The translations under genes and the position numbers were made by a program. Positions 55,243 to 63,518 of a stretch of DNA of 64,000 bases are shown here, piece by piece; positions within the stretch are counted from its first letter, which is position 1, and every line of letters begins with the position of its first letter. Location of the stretch: NCBI GenBank assembly GCA_965248805.1, contig CBDFKJ010000007.1, positions 503,025 to 567,024 of the forward strand, written 5' to 3'. The notes under the pieces were generated by a model that worked only from the letters and a program-made list of their open reading frames with translations, did not search any database and had not been told where the DNA came from. This DNA comes from CBDFKJ01 sp965248805. Its GTDB lineage: Bacteria; Pseudomonadota; Alphaproteobacteria; UBA6615.

Positions 55243-55548
55243 CTAATGAGTCCACAACGACTTGCGCGTGTAGGCGAAATTATCAGCGTAAGCCTTCGTC
55301 TGCACAATGCGTTTGTGGGGTGCCTGGATTTGGTAGTCCAACCCCTGACTCACAGCGTACGCAACCGCCGCCTCGCGGGTCTCGAACCTCAGTCGGACCT
55401 GCGCCTGGGTGTCGCCCGAGCTCGCCCATCCCATAAGGGGGTCCGGCCGTTTGCGTTCGGTCGGCTCCCACTCCAGCACCCAGTCACGGGTTTTGGCCCG
55501 GCCGGACTGCGTCGCCGTCTTGGACGGCTGAAATATCCTCGCTCTCAT
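55243..55548 (-). CDS. Complex I accessory subunit, NDUFS4-like
   Basis: A 101-residue protein of the ETC_C1_NDUFS4 family, an accessory subunit of NADH:ubiquinone oxidoreductase found in mitochondria and alphaproteobacteria. Hallmarks are MRARIFQPSKTATQSGRAKT, WVLEWEPTERKRPDPLMGWA, SSGDTQAQVRLRFETREAAV and KAYADNFAYTRKSLWTH. GGAGG lies 8 bases before the ATG at 55548. It is set between two tRNA genes. It is a useful marker of alphaproteobacterial origin. Confidence 0.92.
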   Translation of the reverse strand: MRARIFQPSKTATQSGRAKTRDWVLEWEPTERKRPDPLMGWASSGDTQAQVRLRFETREAAVAYAVSQGLDYQIQAPHKRIVQTKAYADNFAYTRKSLWTH

Positions 55549-55589
55549 CGCGCCGTCCTCCGCCAAACTTCCTCTGTGTCGCTCGAACG

Positions 55590-55666
55590 TGGTCGGGGCG
55601 CGGGGATTCGAACCCCGGGCCTCCGGCTCCCAAAGCCGGCGCTCTGCCAGACTGAGCTACGCCCCG
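55590..55666 (-). tRNA. tRNA-Pro (TGG)
   Basis: A 77-nt minus-strand cloverleaf. The acceptor CGGGGCG pairs with CGCCCCG, then discriminator A and encoded CCA. The anticodon loop is CTTTGGGA (anticodon TGG) and the T arm contains GGGGTTCGAATCCCC. It lies at the left boundary of the phage module. Confidence 0.94.
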
Positions 55667-55925
55667 ATGGGCGCTACATAAGGCTTTCGGCCGGTTTCGG
55701 CAATCAGTCTGGCAGCCGCAAGGAGGGCGAAAAGGGAACAATCGGGCCGGTTGAGGCCGAGTCGCGTCATAACCGCGTCATAGTTCCGTTCGCCAGACGT
55801 TCGCGCTCGAAGCAGCACACGCACAAACCGTCGTTCCCCGACCGGCCGCCGACGAGCCGAAGTAGCAGGGCGCCTCTGGCGGCTGATCAGTCCTCCCTCG
55901 TCGGGACTATGCGGATAGTGGCCAG

Positions 55926-56474
55926 TCACTTGGCCGCCCCTGCCGCCATGCGTTCGATTGCATCGGTCTTCTGCTTCGAACCCGCCGAGGAGCCGAAGTA
56001 GAAGGCGCCGATCTGGGTCACCAGCGTGGCGAGCGCGCCGAGCATCACCAGCAGCGGCTGCATGGCGTCGGCCGGTATCGCGATCAGGATCATGCTGGCG
56101 AGAATGCCGAAGAAGCCGGACAACGCGGCGAGCGCGATGAAAGCCGGCATCCGGTCGCGCGTGACCGCCTGACGCCGCCGGGCGCTGTCGCGGTCGCGCG
56201 CATGGATCTCGACCTCGTGCAGGTCGAGTTCGCGCATGCGCGCGGCGAACGCCTGGTCGGCCTGCCTGATCGCCGCGATCTGCTCCGGCGTCGCCTTTTC
56301 CAAGGCCGCCGAAACCTCTTTCGGATCATCGGTGTCCAGACCCAGCGCCTTGCCGACCGCGCCCACGGCGGTGCGCGCCAACGCGCCGCCGACGGGTCCG
56401 CCCACCGCCGTGCCGAGCGCCCCGGCCAGGGTCGGGGCGAGCCCTGCGAGAGCCTTGCCCAGTGCATCAAACAT
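55926..56474 (-). CDS. Phage holin-type protein
   Basis: A 182-residue protein. An alanine/glycine-rich amphipathic start (FDALGKALAGLAPTLAGALG) leads to a charged helix (RELDLHEVEIHARDRDSARR) and two or three C-terminal membrane segments (MPAFIALAALSGFFGILASM, QPLLVMLGALATLVTQIGAF). This is the layout of 3TM-type phage holins, which open the inner membrane for the endolysin. Its start overlaps the endolysin stop. It is the last gene of the minus-strand phage module. Confidence 0.72.
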   Translation of the reverse strand: MFDALGKALAGLAPTLAGALGTAVGGPVGGALARTAVGAVGKALGLDTDDPKEVSAALEKATPEQIAAIRQADQAFAARMRELDLHEVEIHARDRDSARRRQAVTRDRMPAFIALAALSGFFGILASMILIAIPADAMQPLLVMLGALATLVTQIGAFYFGSSAGSKQKTDAIERMAAGAAK

Positions 56475-56874
56475 CCGATCCCTCCATCAGCTCGAAGTGC
56501 GGCAGGTCGCGGAACCGCTCATCGGTCTCCGCGTAGTCGCGGTCCCAGTCGCCGCCCCAGCGCAAGCGCACGTCCATGGCTGCGGCAACACCCAGGACGT
56601 ATCCGGCAAGCAGACGGAAACGGTTCCTGTCGTCCCAGTCGATGGGCCACGGCGCGATGTCCACGGCCACGGACGGCGATGTGTTGTGCTTCGAGCGCGG
56701 CCACGGCGCCTTGCTTCGGCCCTCGGCGACCGCGCGGTCCTGCGCGTCACGGCCGCGGTGACCGCACAGAACGGTGAAGTCTGGTCCGTCCTCGATGGCC
56801 TTGGACAGCACCCGCCGCAGATCCGGGTGGCAGGTGCGCAGCCGGGTGAGGCTGGTCTCTCCCAACGTCGGCAT
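56467..56874 (-). CDS. M15-type endolysin (L-Ala-D-Glu peptidase-like)
   Basis: A 135-residue peptidoglycan peptidase. Conserved pieces are DFTVLCGHRGRDAQDRAVAE with SKAPWPRSKHNTSPSVAVDI and APWPIDWDD, giving the SxHxxxxAxD metal site of VanY/M15 endolysins. A later WGGDWDRDYAETDERFRDLP and HFEL supplies the remaining H. The ATG at 56874 follows GGAGGGTG. It lies between the holin and a small membrane protein, a lysis cassette. Confidence 0.85.
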   Translation of the reverse strand: MPTLGETSLTRLRTCHPDLRRVLSKAIEDGPDFTVLCGHRGRDAQDRAVAEGRSKAPWPRSKHNTSPSVAVDIAPWPIDWDDRNRFRLLAGYVLGVAAAMDVRLRWGGDWDRDYAETDERFRDLPHFELMEGSDV

Positions 56875-56876
56875 GA

Positions 56877-57101
56877 TCACCCTCCAAGCAGCGCCGGCCA
56901 GAACGATTTGCTCACCACCGCAAGCATCCCGCCCAACAGGACACACAGCAGCCACAGATTGCGCTTGCCGTGTGCCTCGACGCGGGCCAGCGTGGCGTTG
57001 ATCTCGCCGTAGCGCCGCTCGCACTCGATCTCGTGCTCGGCGAGATGCCGCGCGGCTTCCGAGCGCGCCCGCTCGATCTCGATCAAACTGGTCTCGGTCA
57101 C
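56877..57101 (-). CDS. Small phage membrane protein (spanin/holin-like)
   Basis: A 74-residue protein from a GTG start preceded by GGAGA. A coiled-coil-like charged part (ERARSEAARHLAEHEIECER) is followed by one membrane helix (NLWLLCVLLGGMLAVVSKSF). Size, topology and position in the lysis cassette suggest a holin accessory or spanin-like role, which is inference. It resembles the protein at 50537-50806 in layout. Confidence 0.65.
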   Translation of the reverse strand: MTETSLIEIERARSEAARHLAEHEIECERRYGEINATLARVEAHGKRNLWLLCVLLGGMLAVVSKSFWPALLGG

Positions 57102-57189
57102 GGGTGTCTCCGATACTGCAAGGCCACGACAAGCAACCCGTCCCGGAGGACGGGTCGTCGCGGCGGATTCTTCCCGGCGGGAGGTAGGC

Positions 57190-59502
57190 TCAGGCGGCCT
57201 GATCAGCCGTATGCACGCGGGCGTCCTCGCCGACGGCGGTGATCTCGACCTGCTCGCCGCGCGGACGGACGGCGAGCACCCGGGCGCGCAGGCCCCATTC
57301 CTCGCCGGCACCGAAGGCGAAGTGGGTGCGCTCCTCGTCGGCCCCGGTGTAGGGGGTGAACGCGAGGTCCTCGCTCAGCACGACGGTTTGCTCATCGGCG
57401 CCGGGTGAAACAGGCCAGGGACCGCTCAAGCTCCCGTCGCGGCGGCGAAGCGCGAGGTAGTGGACTGGAGGCTCGGCCGTCTCGTCCCCCGACTCCCATT
57501 CAAGTGGCTCGCTCAGGATGAGCGTCCGGCCGTCGACGGCCGTCACCTCGCCGCCCTGACCCCAGCGCGGCAGATCGTGGGTGATGGCGACGAGATCGCC
57601 GTAGGTCGGGATCAGCCCCTCGAGCTCGGTGCGGAAGGTGACGATGCGCCGGCGGTAGCGGTTGGCAGCGGCCATGTAGAGCCCTTCGCGTTCGGCCTGG
57701 TCCACACCGGTGCAGCCGAACAACGCGACCGTGGCGGGCTTGCCGGTAGCCTCGGAAGAAGCGTGCGGCAGGCTTGCCGTGATCTCGTCGGGCGCCCAGG
57801 TGCGCTCGGAGTAGTAGGCCACGGTGACCGCGTCGGCGGTGTCCTCGCCCGGCATGACGTACTGGACGCGGAAGCTGCCGCGGACGATGTTGCGGGGGCC
57901 GAACAGGGCGACGGGCAAAGTGCGCGGCGCATCGCGGGCGATGCGCAACACCCCGCCCTGTAGGAACGGGAGCGCCCGCCCGCAGCGGGCGATGCGGGTG
58001 AGCGCCTCCCACACCGTGACGCCCTGATCGAACACCCCATCGAAGCGGTCGCCGCGAGCCTGCCAGACGGCGTCAAGCGCATGGAGCGCGGCGAGGTCGA
58101 TGCGATGATCGCCGAGGCCGGCGCCGTAGTTCGCCCGGGCGGCGTCGGCGAAGGCCCAGGCGATGGAACGGGTCGCTTGCGGCCCCGACCAGCCGGTCTC
58201 CGGGTCCCAGAGGGTGAGCTTGCGGGTAACGATGCAATTGACCAGGCGTGCCGAGCGCTGCGAGAGATTGTCGGTGGCACGCATCTTGACGGCGAGCAGC
58301 GTGATATCGCCAAAATCAGGCTGGCCATCGAGAAACGCCTTGAGCCCGCCCCAGCGGATCTCGTGACCTGCACGGGCGTCGGTGTCCTTGTCGTTGGTGC
58401 GCCTGAGCCTGACCTCGTAGCGGCCGCTGGTCACCGTGTAGCGATAGCTCTTGCGCTGCGGCGTGGTGGTGTGCTCGGTCACGCTCACGGACGCGAGCTT
58501 TGTCCAACCGCCGGTGGCGGCACCGTCATCGTCGACGGCGCGTGCCTCGACATCCCATTCGATTGTGCGGTTATTGAGGCTGCCATCGGCGGCGGCGTAA
58601 TAGAGGCCGCGCGGCATCACCACGTCGATGCCGATCTTCGTCGCACTGGTCCCGGCCGGATTGACGGTGAACGGTCCGATCCAGCCGTCCTCGACCGCAT
58701 CCCGCTGGTTGGCGCCGATCAGCTCCTGGCCGGCGACCTCGGGCGCGGTGACCACGTCGGCCTCGAACAGGGTGATACTGCCGCCCGGTGGTACGAACTG
58801 GGTCTCCACCTCATCGAAGGAAGCGATCGGCGTGTCCTCGATGCGCACCTGCTCGAGGTCGTATTGGCCCTGGCCGATGCAGTGCAGCTGGTGCAGGTGC
58901 TGGTCGTCGTTGCTCGTGTATTCGGCCCACGGCATGGCGGCGAGGTCGGGATAGACCCGGTGGCGGCCGTAGATCACCGGGATGGGCTGGGCGAGCCGGG
59001 CGTGGTTGCCCTGGGCCTGCAGCGAATAGGTCGGACTCGGCGCCGGCGCGCCGCCGAAGCTGGAGGTGACCGCGGCGGGCTTGGGCGGCGGCAGCAGGAC
59101 ATTGACCAGCGCGGTGCCGACAACCGTGATGCCGACGGTGGCGAGCGTGTGGGCGAAGGTGCCGGCTTCGAGTGCCAATCCCCATTGAGCGCCGGGAATG
59201 GTAAGGGCGGCGACCATGACGGCGATCATGAGAACAGTGCGGAGCGGGTTCTTGCCGCCCCCGCCGCCGCCCTGGGGCAGCGGCACGAACACCACCAGAT
59301 CGCCGTCCGCGATGAGTGTGTCCTGCCAACGCTCGCGTAGCACCGGCTCGGCGTTGCAGAGACAGATCGTCGGGCACCCGAAGTCCTCGACACCGCGAGC
59401 GTCGAGCCAGACGCGGATCGAGAGCGGCTCGGCGACGGCGACGACCTCCCGGTCCCGCTCGGGCCGGAACGGGTTCTTCAGCATGACTACGGTGCCGGGC
59501 AT
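57190..59502 (-). CDS. Phage tail tip protein J (TipJ-like)
   Basis: A 770-residue tail tip/host-specificity protein. It has an N-terminal beta-strand part, a hydrophobic stretch (LMIAVMVAALTIPGAQWGLA, VGTALVNVLLPPPK) and then the family core with PIPVIYGRHRVYPDLAAMPW. The long hub region (AKIRATDN-like VKMRATDNLSQRSARLVNCI) and late beta domains (YGDLVAITHDLPRWGQGGEV) complete it. The ATG at 59502 overlaps the stop of the NlpC gene (TGATG). It probably forms the end of the tail that contacts the cell. Confidence 0.88.
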   Translation of the reverse strand: MPGTVVMLKNPFRPERDREVVAVAEPLSIRVWLDARGVEDFGCPTICLCNAEPVLRERWQDTLIADGDLVVFVPLPQGGGGGGKNPLRTVLMIAVMVAALTIPGAQWGLALEAGTFAHTLATVGITVVGTALVNVLLPPPKPAAVTSSFGGAPAPSPTYSLQAQGNHARLAQPIPVIYGRHRVYPDLAAMPWAEYTSNDDQHLHQLHCIGQGQYDLEQVRIEDTPIASFDEVETQFVPPGGSITLFEADVVTAPEVAGQELIGANQRDAVEDGWIGPFTVNPAGTSATKIGIDVVMPRGLYYAAADGSLNNRTIEWDVEARAVDDDGAATGGWTKLASVSVTEHTTTPQRKSYRYTVTSGRYEVRLRRTNDKDTDARAGHEIRWGGLKAFLDGQPDFGDITLLAVKMRATDNLSQRSARLVNCIVTRKLTLWDPETGWSGPQATRSIAWAFADAARANYGAGLGDHRIDLAALHALDAVWQARGDRFDGVFDQGVTVWEALTRIARCGRALPFLQGGVLRIARDAPRTLPVALFGPRNIVRGSFRVQYVMPGEDTADAVTVAYYSERTWAPDEITASLPHASSEATGKPATVALFGCTGVDQAEREGLYMAAANRYRRRIVTFRTELEGLIPTYGDLVAITHDLPRWGQGGEVTAVDGRTLILSEPLEWESGDETAEPPVHYLALRRRDGSLSGPWPVSPGADEQTVVLSEDLAFTPYTGADEERTHFAFGAGEEWGLRARVLAVRPRGEQVEITAVGEDARVHTADQAA

Positions 59503-59906
59503 CAAGCGTCTCCCACAAACCGGTAAGTGCCCTCGATGCGCCAGCCGTGGGCCGTGAGATCGGCCGGGCCCTGGAACACCACACCGATGTCCCGTGCGGC
59601 ATGGAGCACGCCGCCGCCGTCGACCGCGAGCCACAGGCCCACATGGACCGGATGGCGGGACTGGCGCATGAGCACGGCGTCGCCCTCGCGGGCGCGCTCG
59701 ATCAGTTTCCAACGCTCCCTTTCGGGGTGATCGCGGAAGCCGGCGAGCACGGCGCGCAGGTTCGCGGCATCGACCGGGATCTCGGGCACCTCGATGGCGA
59801 AGCGTGTCCGCCAGCACCAGCGCACCAGGCCCCAGCAGTCGAACGCATCCGGTCCGCGCCCGCCTGCTTCCCACGGGCGGCCGATCAGGTGTTCGGCCCA
59901 GTGCAT
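59502..59906 (-). CDS. NlpC/P60-type tail peptidase (gpK-like)
   Basis: A 134-residue cysteine peptidase that may cut peptidoglycan during injection. The catalytic Cys is in PDAFDCWGLVRWCWR and the His in DGGGVLHAARDIGVVF. Directly upstream of TipJ, as in lambda-like tails and gene transfer agents. Confidence 0.88.
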   Translation of the reverse strand: MHWAEHLIGRPWEAGGRGPDAFDCWGLVRWCWRTRFAIEVPEIPVDAANLRAVLAGFRDHPERERWKLIERAREGDAVLMRQSRHPVHVGLWLAVDGGGVLHAARDIGVVFQGPADLTAHGWRIEGTYRFVGDA

Positions 59907-60449
59907 CTAGCGCGTGAGCCCCGGGAACCGACTGGCGGTGTAGAGGTCGGCCGGGAACGCCTTGTTGCCGATATCGAGCATGCGGGCGCGGCCGGTGGCA
60001 CGGAACACGTCGACCTCGACCTCGGTCAGAGTGAGCGTGATCGGCGGGTCCATCTGCGGGCCCTCCAGATCGGTCGAGAGATAGGGCCGGTAGGTCACTT
60101 CGATAGTCTCGAGGCTGGTGGCCGCGGCATCGAGATGACGGACGACTTCGCGGCTGACGTTGTCGAGCGTCACGGCGATCTCCGGCACCGGAGCGGTGTC
60201 GGCCGGCGGCAGTTCGAGATCGAAGGCGAGTGCGACAAACCGAACCATCTCTCCGGGATTAAGCGGAGCGCCGGCCTCGAGACGGACGTTGAGATCGGCA
60301 TGATCACGCACCACCCGGATCGCGGTGGGCTCGCCGTCGTCGTCGACGAAGGCAGGATGGCGCAGCTCGAGGGTGTGCAGGATGACGGTGTCGGTGGGCG
60401 CCGAGGCGTAGGCCTCGCGGATCGCCTGCTCGAGCGCCGGATCGGGCAT
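59907..60449 (-). CDS. Phage tail protein, DUF1833 family
   Basis: A 180-residue protein matching the DUF1833 pattern: an N-terminal AIREAYASAPTDTVILHTLE, LRHPAFVDDDGEPTAIRVV, a middle FVALAFDLELPPADTAPVPE and a late ITLTLTEVEVDVFRATGRA. It is a tail-associated protein of unknown detail, found next to NlpC and TipJ genes. The stop abuts the next ATG. Confidence 0.8.
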   Translation of the reverse strand: MPDPALEQAIREAYASAPTDTVILHTLELRHPAFVDDDGEPTAIRVVRDHADLNVRLEAGAPLNPGEMVRFVALAFDLELPPADTAPVPEIAVTLDNVSREVVRHLDAAATSLETIEVTYRPYLSTDLEGPQMDPPITLTLTEVEVDVFRATGRARMLDIGNKAFPADLYTASRFPGLTR

Positions 60450-60455
60450 CGTCGC

Positions 60456-60887
60456 TTATTCCGGTATCGCCGGCAGCAGGTCCGGCACGGGATGATCGCG
60501 CTTGATGGAGAGCCACCGGTCGATCACATCGATTGTTCCGGCAGGCAGCAAGGCGCCGCTCAGACGCAGCTGATTGAAGGTCTTGAAGATGGCGTCGAGC
60601 TGATCCGTGACCGGCATCTCGCGGGCATAGCGCTCGGCGCGCCGGCTGCGCGCCTCGATGCGGTCGACGGCGTGGAGGTTGAGCCGCTCGGCGAGCTCGG
60701 TCTCGGTCGCGAGATCGTGGACCGTGAGACCGATATCCGGGTCCTGATCGCCGTAGTCGAGGGAGGCGATGCGGGCGTAATGGCGGCCGTCGATCTCGCA
60801 GAGCCAGGTGAAGGCGCCGTCGGGCCAATCGGCCGGCGGCAGGAAGTGCGCACCGGACTCGGATTCCACATAGCTGATAATGTGCAC
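60456..60887 (-). CDS. Phage protein of unknown function
   Basis: A 143-residue soluble protein. The first half (IISYVESESGAHFLPPADWP, FTWLCEIDGRHYARIASLDY) may be beta-rich. The second half is helical (ATETELAERLNLHAVDRIEA). It is placed between the RCC1 and DUF1833 genes with 6-10 bp gaps, so it belongs to the tail operon. The family is not recognised. Confidence 0.6.
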   Translation of the reverse strand: MHIISYVESESGAHFLPPADWPDGAFTWLCEIDGRHYARIASLDYGDQDPDIGLTVHDLATETELAERLNLHAVDRIEARSRRAERYAREMPVTDQLDAIFKTFNQLRLSGALLPAGTIDVIDRWLSIKRDHPVPDLLPAIPE

Positions 60888-60897
60888 GTGCGCCTCC

Positions 60898-62418
60898 CTA
60901 GTAGAGTTCGACCCGGGCCATCACCGAGGGATAGTGGCCGCCGCCCTCGACGCCGAGCTTGTTGCTGGTATTGCGCCCGGCGGCCCAGACGGAGCCGTCG
61001 GTGAGGCGGACAAAGAAGCCCGGCTCGTTGGAATAGCCGTGCGCCACCACCTCGATCGCCTGCCGCTCATCGGGCGCGCCCGGCAGCGGCCATTGCACCG
61101 GGCTCTGTGCCTGACCGGTCCCCCAGGCGCCGTACCGGCCGTAATGGCCGCAAGTGTAGACCCGGCCGTCGGAGCCCAGCATGACCGTGGAATGGCGGTG
61201 GGTACTGCCATCATAGGCGCCGCCGGTGGAGATCATCCGCGCCGTGACGCCGTCGGGCAGTTCCACGCGCGCCGGTGTCGTCACGTTGTCGGCCGTGTTG
61301 CCGATGCCGAGCTGGCCGACGACGTTATAGCCGCAGGCATAGGTGTTGCCGTCGTCGCCGGTGAACCAGAGCTGGGCATACTCGCCGCCGCCCCAGAGAT
61401 CGACGGCGGCGCCAACGCCCGAGGGCAACGGCAGCTGTTCGAAGAGGTGACGATCGGTGGTGGCACCATTGCCGTGGAAGCCCTGGCCGCCATAGCCGGC
61501 GGTCCAGATGCTGCCGTCCCTCAGCAGCACGGCGGTGGCCGGGCCCTGCGAGGAGCCGCAGGGCACGACCTTCTTGACCCACGTTCCGCTCGGCAGCCCG
61601 ACAACCTCGGTAAACAGGTGCTTGTCGGTGGTGCCGTCGTCAACACCGAGCTTGCCCCGGCTGTTGTCGCCCACGGCCCACAGCTTGCCGTCGCGGGTGA
61701 GCGCGAAGCAGGCGTGGCGGTTGCCGTGGCCGGGCCAGAACCCGACCACGTCCTCGAGCACGACATCACCGGTCTTCTTGGTCCGCGCCGGGCTGTAGCT
61801 GTGCGAGGTATTACCCTGCGCGAGATTGCCGTGGGTGCCGAAGCCCCAGGCCCACAGGCTCCCGTCCCGGCACAGCGCGTACAGGCACGCGCTGTTGTTC
61901 GGATAACCTCGCGTCACATCGACCTTGATCACATCCCGGCCCGGGAGGCCGGAGGCACGGCCGATGTTGGTGGCATCGATGGACCGCGCGACGCCGTTGC
62001 CGGTGGTATGCCCGCGGCCCTGCTGGCCGTGGCCGTTGTAGCCCCAGATGACGACATCGCCGTCGTGGGTCAGCATGGCGACGACGCTGTAAGCGCCGAC
62101 CACGTAGCGGGGCCGCCCGGAGACCGGATCGTTGGCATTGGTGCGGTTGTCCCAGACCAGGTAATGCAGGTGCTGGGGGTCGTAGGCGTTGCCGTGCATG
62201 GCGAGCTCGTTGTTGTTGTTGGTCCCGGCCATGCGCACGGTGCCGTCGGCCATCACGAAGGCCATGTAGTGGTACGTGATGTCGGAGGCGCAGCCCTTGC
62301 CGGGGTAGGAGGCCTCGCCGTTGAGCAACCCGATGCAGCGCTGGCTTGCCGGCAGCTTGGGCGGCCGCGGCGGCAGCACCCGGCGCGGGAGGTCGGCGGC
62401 GATGGTCGAGTTGGCCAT
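60898..62418 (-). CDS. RCC1-repeat beta-propeller protein in phage tail module
   Basis: A 506-residue protein with eight RCC1-like blades, each marked by a DG-x3-x-G core: DGTVRMAGTNN, DGDVVIWGYNGHGQQG, DGSLWAWGFGTHGNL, DGKLWAVGDNSRGKLG, DGSIWTAGYGGQGF, DGNTYACGYNVVGQLG, DGRVYTCGHYGRYG and DGSVWAAGRNTSNKLG. Such propellers are binding surfaces. In a tail operon it is likely a side fibre or receptor-binding protein, which is inference. No signal peptide. The start ATG overlaps the stop of the preceding gene. Confidence 0.85.
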   Translation of the reverse strand: MANSTIAADLPRRVLPPRPPKLPASQRCIGLLNGEASYPGKGCASDITYHYMAFVMADGTVRMAGTNNNNELAMHGNAYDPQHLHYLVWDNRTNANDPVSGRPRYVVGAYSVVAMLTHDGDVVIWGYNGHGQQGRGHTTGNGVARSIDATNIGRASGLPGRDVIKVDVTRGYPNNSACLYALCRDGSLWAWGFGTHGNLAQGNTSHSYSPARTKKTGDVVLEDVVGFWPGHGNRHACFALTRDGKLWAVGDNSRGKLGVDDGTTDKHLFTEVVGLPSGTWVKKVVPCGSSQGPATAVLLRDGSIWTAGYGGQGFHGNGATTDRHLFEQLPLPSGVGAAVDLWGGGEYAQLWFTGDDGNTYACGYNVVGQLGIGNTADNVTTPARVELPDGVTARMISTGGAYDGSTHRHSTVMLGSDGRVYTCGHYGRYGAWGTGQAQSPVQWPLPGAPDERQAIEVVAHGYSNEPGFFVRLTDGSVWAAGRNTSNKLGVEGGGHYPSVMARVELY

Positions 62419-63065
62419 CAGTAGTCGCCCCCGAACAGCGTGACGTGCACATTGCCGGTGACGGTCGCATTGGCGTTCGCGGGCAGGCGTGCGGCGAGCG
62501 CGGCGGCGAGCAGCAGCCAGCGATCGCCGGTGGCATCGAGCCAGGGCATCTGTGCGGGATCGAGGCCGGCGGAAGCGGGATAGCCGTCGTAGCCGGCGCG
62601 GGCGGGCACCGTCGCCGACCACAGGGGCCGCCAGCGATAGATCGAGGCGGCGATCCCGGTCGCGCTCGTGATGGTGTTGCCGGGCGTGTTCTCCAGCGTC
62701 AGCACCGTATCGGTGCGGCTCGAGAGCCGATAATCGCCCCGGTTCGCCGCGACGCCCTTCGCGAGCGTCAGCACCAGACCGTCATCGAGCCCCGGCCAGG
62801 TGCCGGTCGACCGGGTCACGGTGAAGGGGTCTGCGTTCGCCGTGGTTCCGGGCGCGATATCCACCGTGACGTCGTCGCCGACGACGACGTAGGCGCCGAG
62901 CTCGACCAGCGCATCCACCTCGCCGTCATTGGCGAGCGCGATGGCATGGATCCGTGTCCCGTTGTCTCCGGGCGTGAGCAGGTCCTGCGCCTGGTTGGCG
63001 CGCTCGGCGAGCAGGGTCACGGCGTCCTGACGGTAGGATGCGACGAAGATCGGCTGGTTGGCCAT
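62418..63065 (-). CDS. Phage tail protein of unknown function
   Basis: A 215-residue protein, largely beta-rich (YVVVGDDVTVDIAPGTTANA, YRLSSRTDTVLTLENTPGNT) and ending NANATVTGNVHVTLFGGDY. Like the RCC1 protein it begins MAN and it overlaps that gene's start by TGATG, so the two are made together and may interact. The family is not recognised. Confidence 0.6.
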   Translation of the reverse strand: MANQPIFVASYRQDAVTLLAERANQAQDLLTPGDNGTRIHAIALANDGEVDALVELGAYVVVGDDVTVDIAPGTTANADPFTVTRSTGTWPGLDDGLVLTLAKGVAANRGDYRLSSRTDTVLTLENTPGNTITSATGIAASIYRWRPLWSATVPARAGYDGYPASAGLDPAQMPWLDATGDRWLLLAAALAARLPANANATVTGNVHVTLFGGDY

Positions 63066-63081
63066 GGGCGGGCTCCCGGTC

Positions 63082-63518
63082 TCAGATGAAGGCTTCGGCC
63101 AACGCGATCAGCGCGCCGGCGTTCAGTTGCGGTGTGACGGCAAGCGCGAGACGCTCGTCGCCGCCGGCGTCCTCGATCGCGGCCTCGAGGCCGCGACCGC
63201 TTCGAGCTTGACCGAGAGCGAGGCGGGCGTGGTGTCGGCCGCCGAGACGGCGGCGCCGCCGACGGATGCCTGCGCGGCATCGCGCGCAGCGACGGCCGCA
63301 TCGCGCGCGGCCTCGGCATCCGCTACCCCGGCGGTAACGGTGACCGCGGCCGAGGCGACGCTCGTTTCAACGTCTCCGATCGCCTTGGCGACGGACTTCA
63401 CGGGACCACCTTCGGTGGTGACGGACGTGTTCGCATCGCCGTGGACGATGTCGTGCAAGAGAAGGCTGTCGGTGTCGGCGCGCGATACTGCCGCGCGCAG
63501 GTCGGCTTCGATGGTCAT
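63082..63518 (-). CDS. Phage tail protein with a one-base frameshift
   Basis: Begins MTIEADLRAAVSRADTDSLL with an alanine-rich coiled region (ADAEAARDAAVAARDAAQAS). After SVKLEAVA near 63200 the raw frame degenerates to a stop at 63123. The other frame gives a sensible LEAAIEDAGGDERLALAVTP and NAGALIALAEAFI ending at 63082. A one-base deletion, real or a sequence error, explains this. The coiled coil suggests a fibre or chaperone role. Confidence 0.6.

Noticed and set aside
55657..55929. 90-codon minus-strand frame between tRNA-Pro and the holin gene
   Set aside because: Its end overlaps the tRNA-Pro 5' end, it is arginine-rich at the start and shows no family features. It could be a remnant but cannot be supported.
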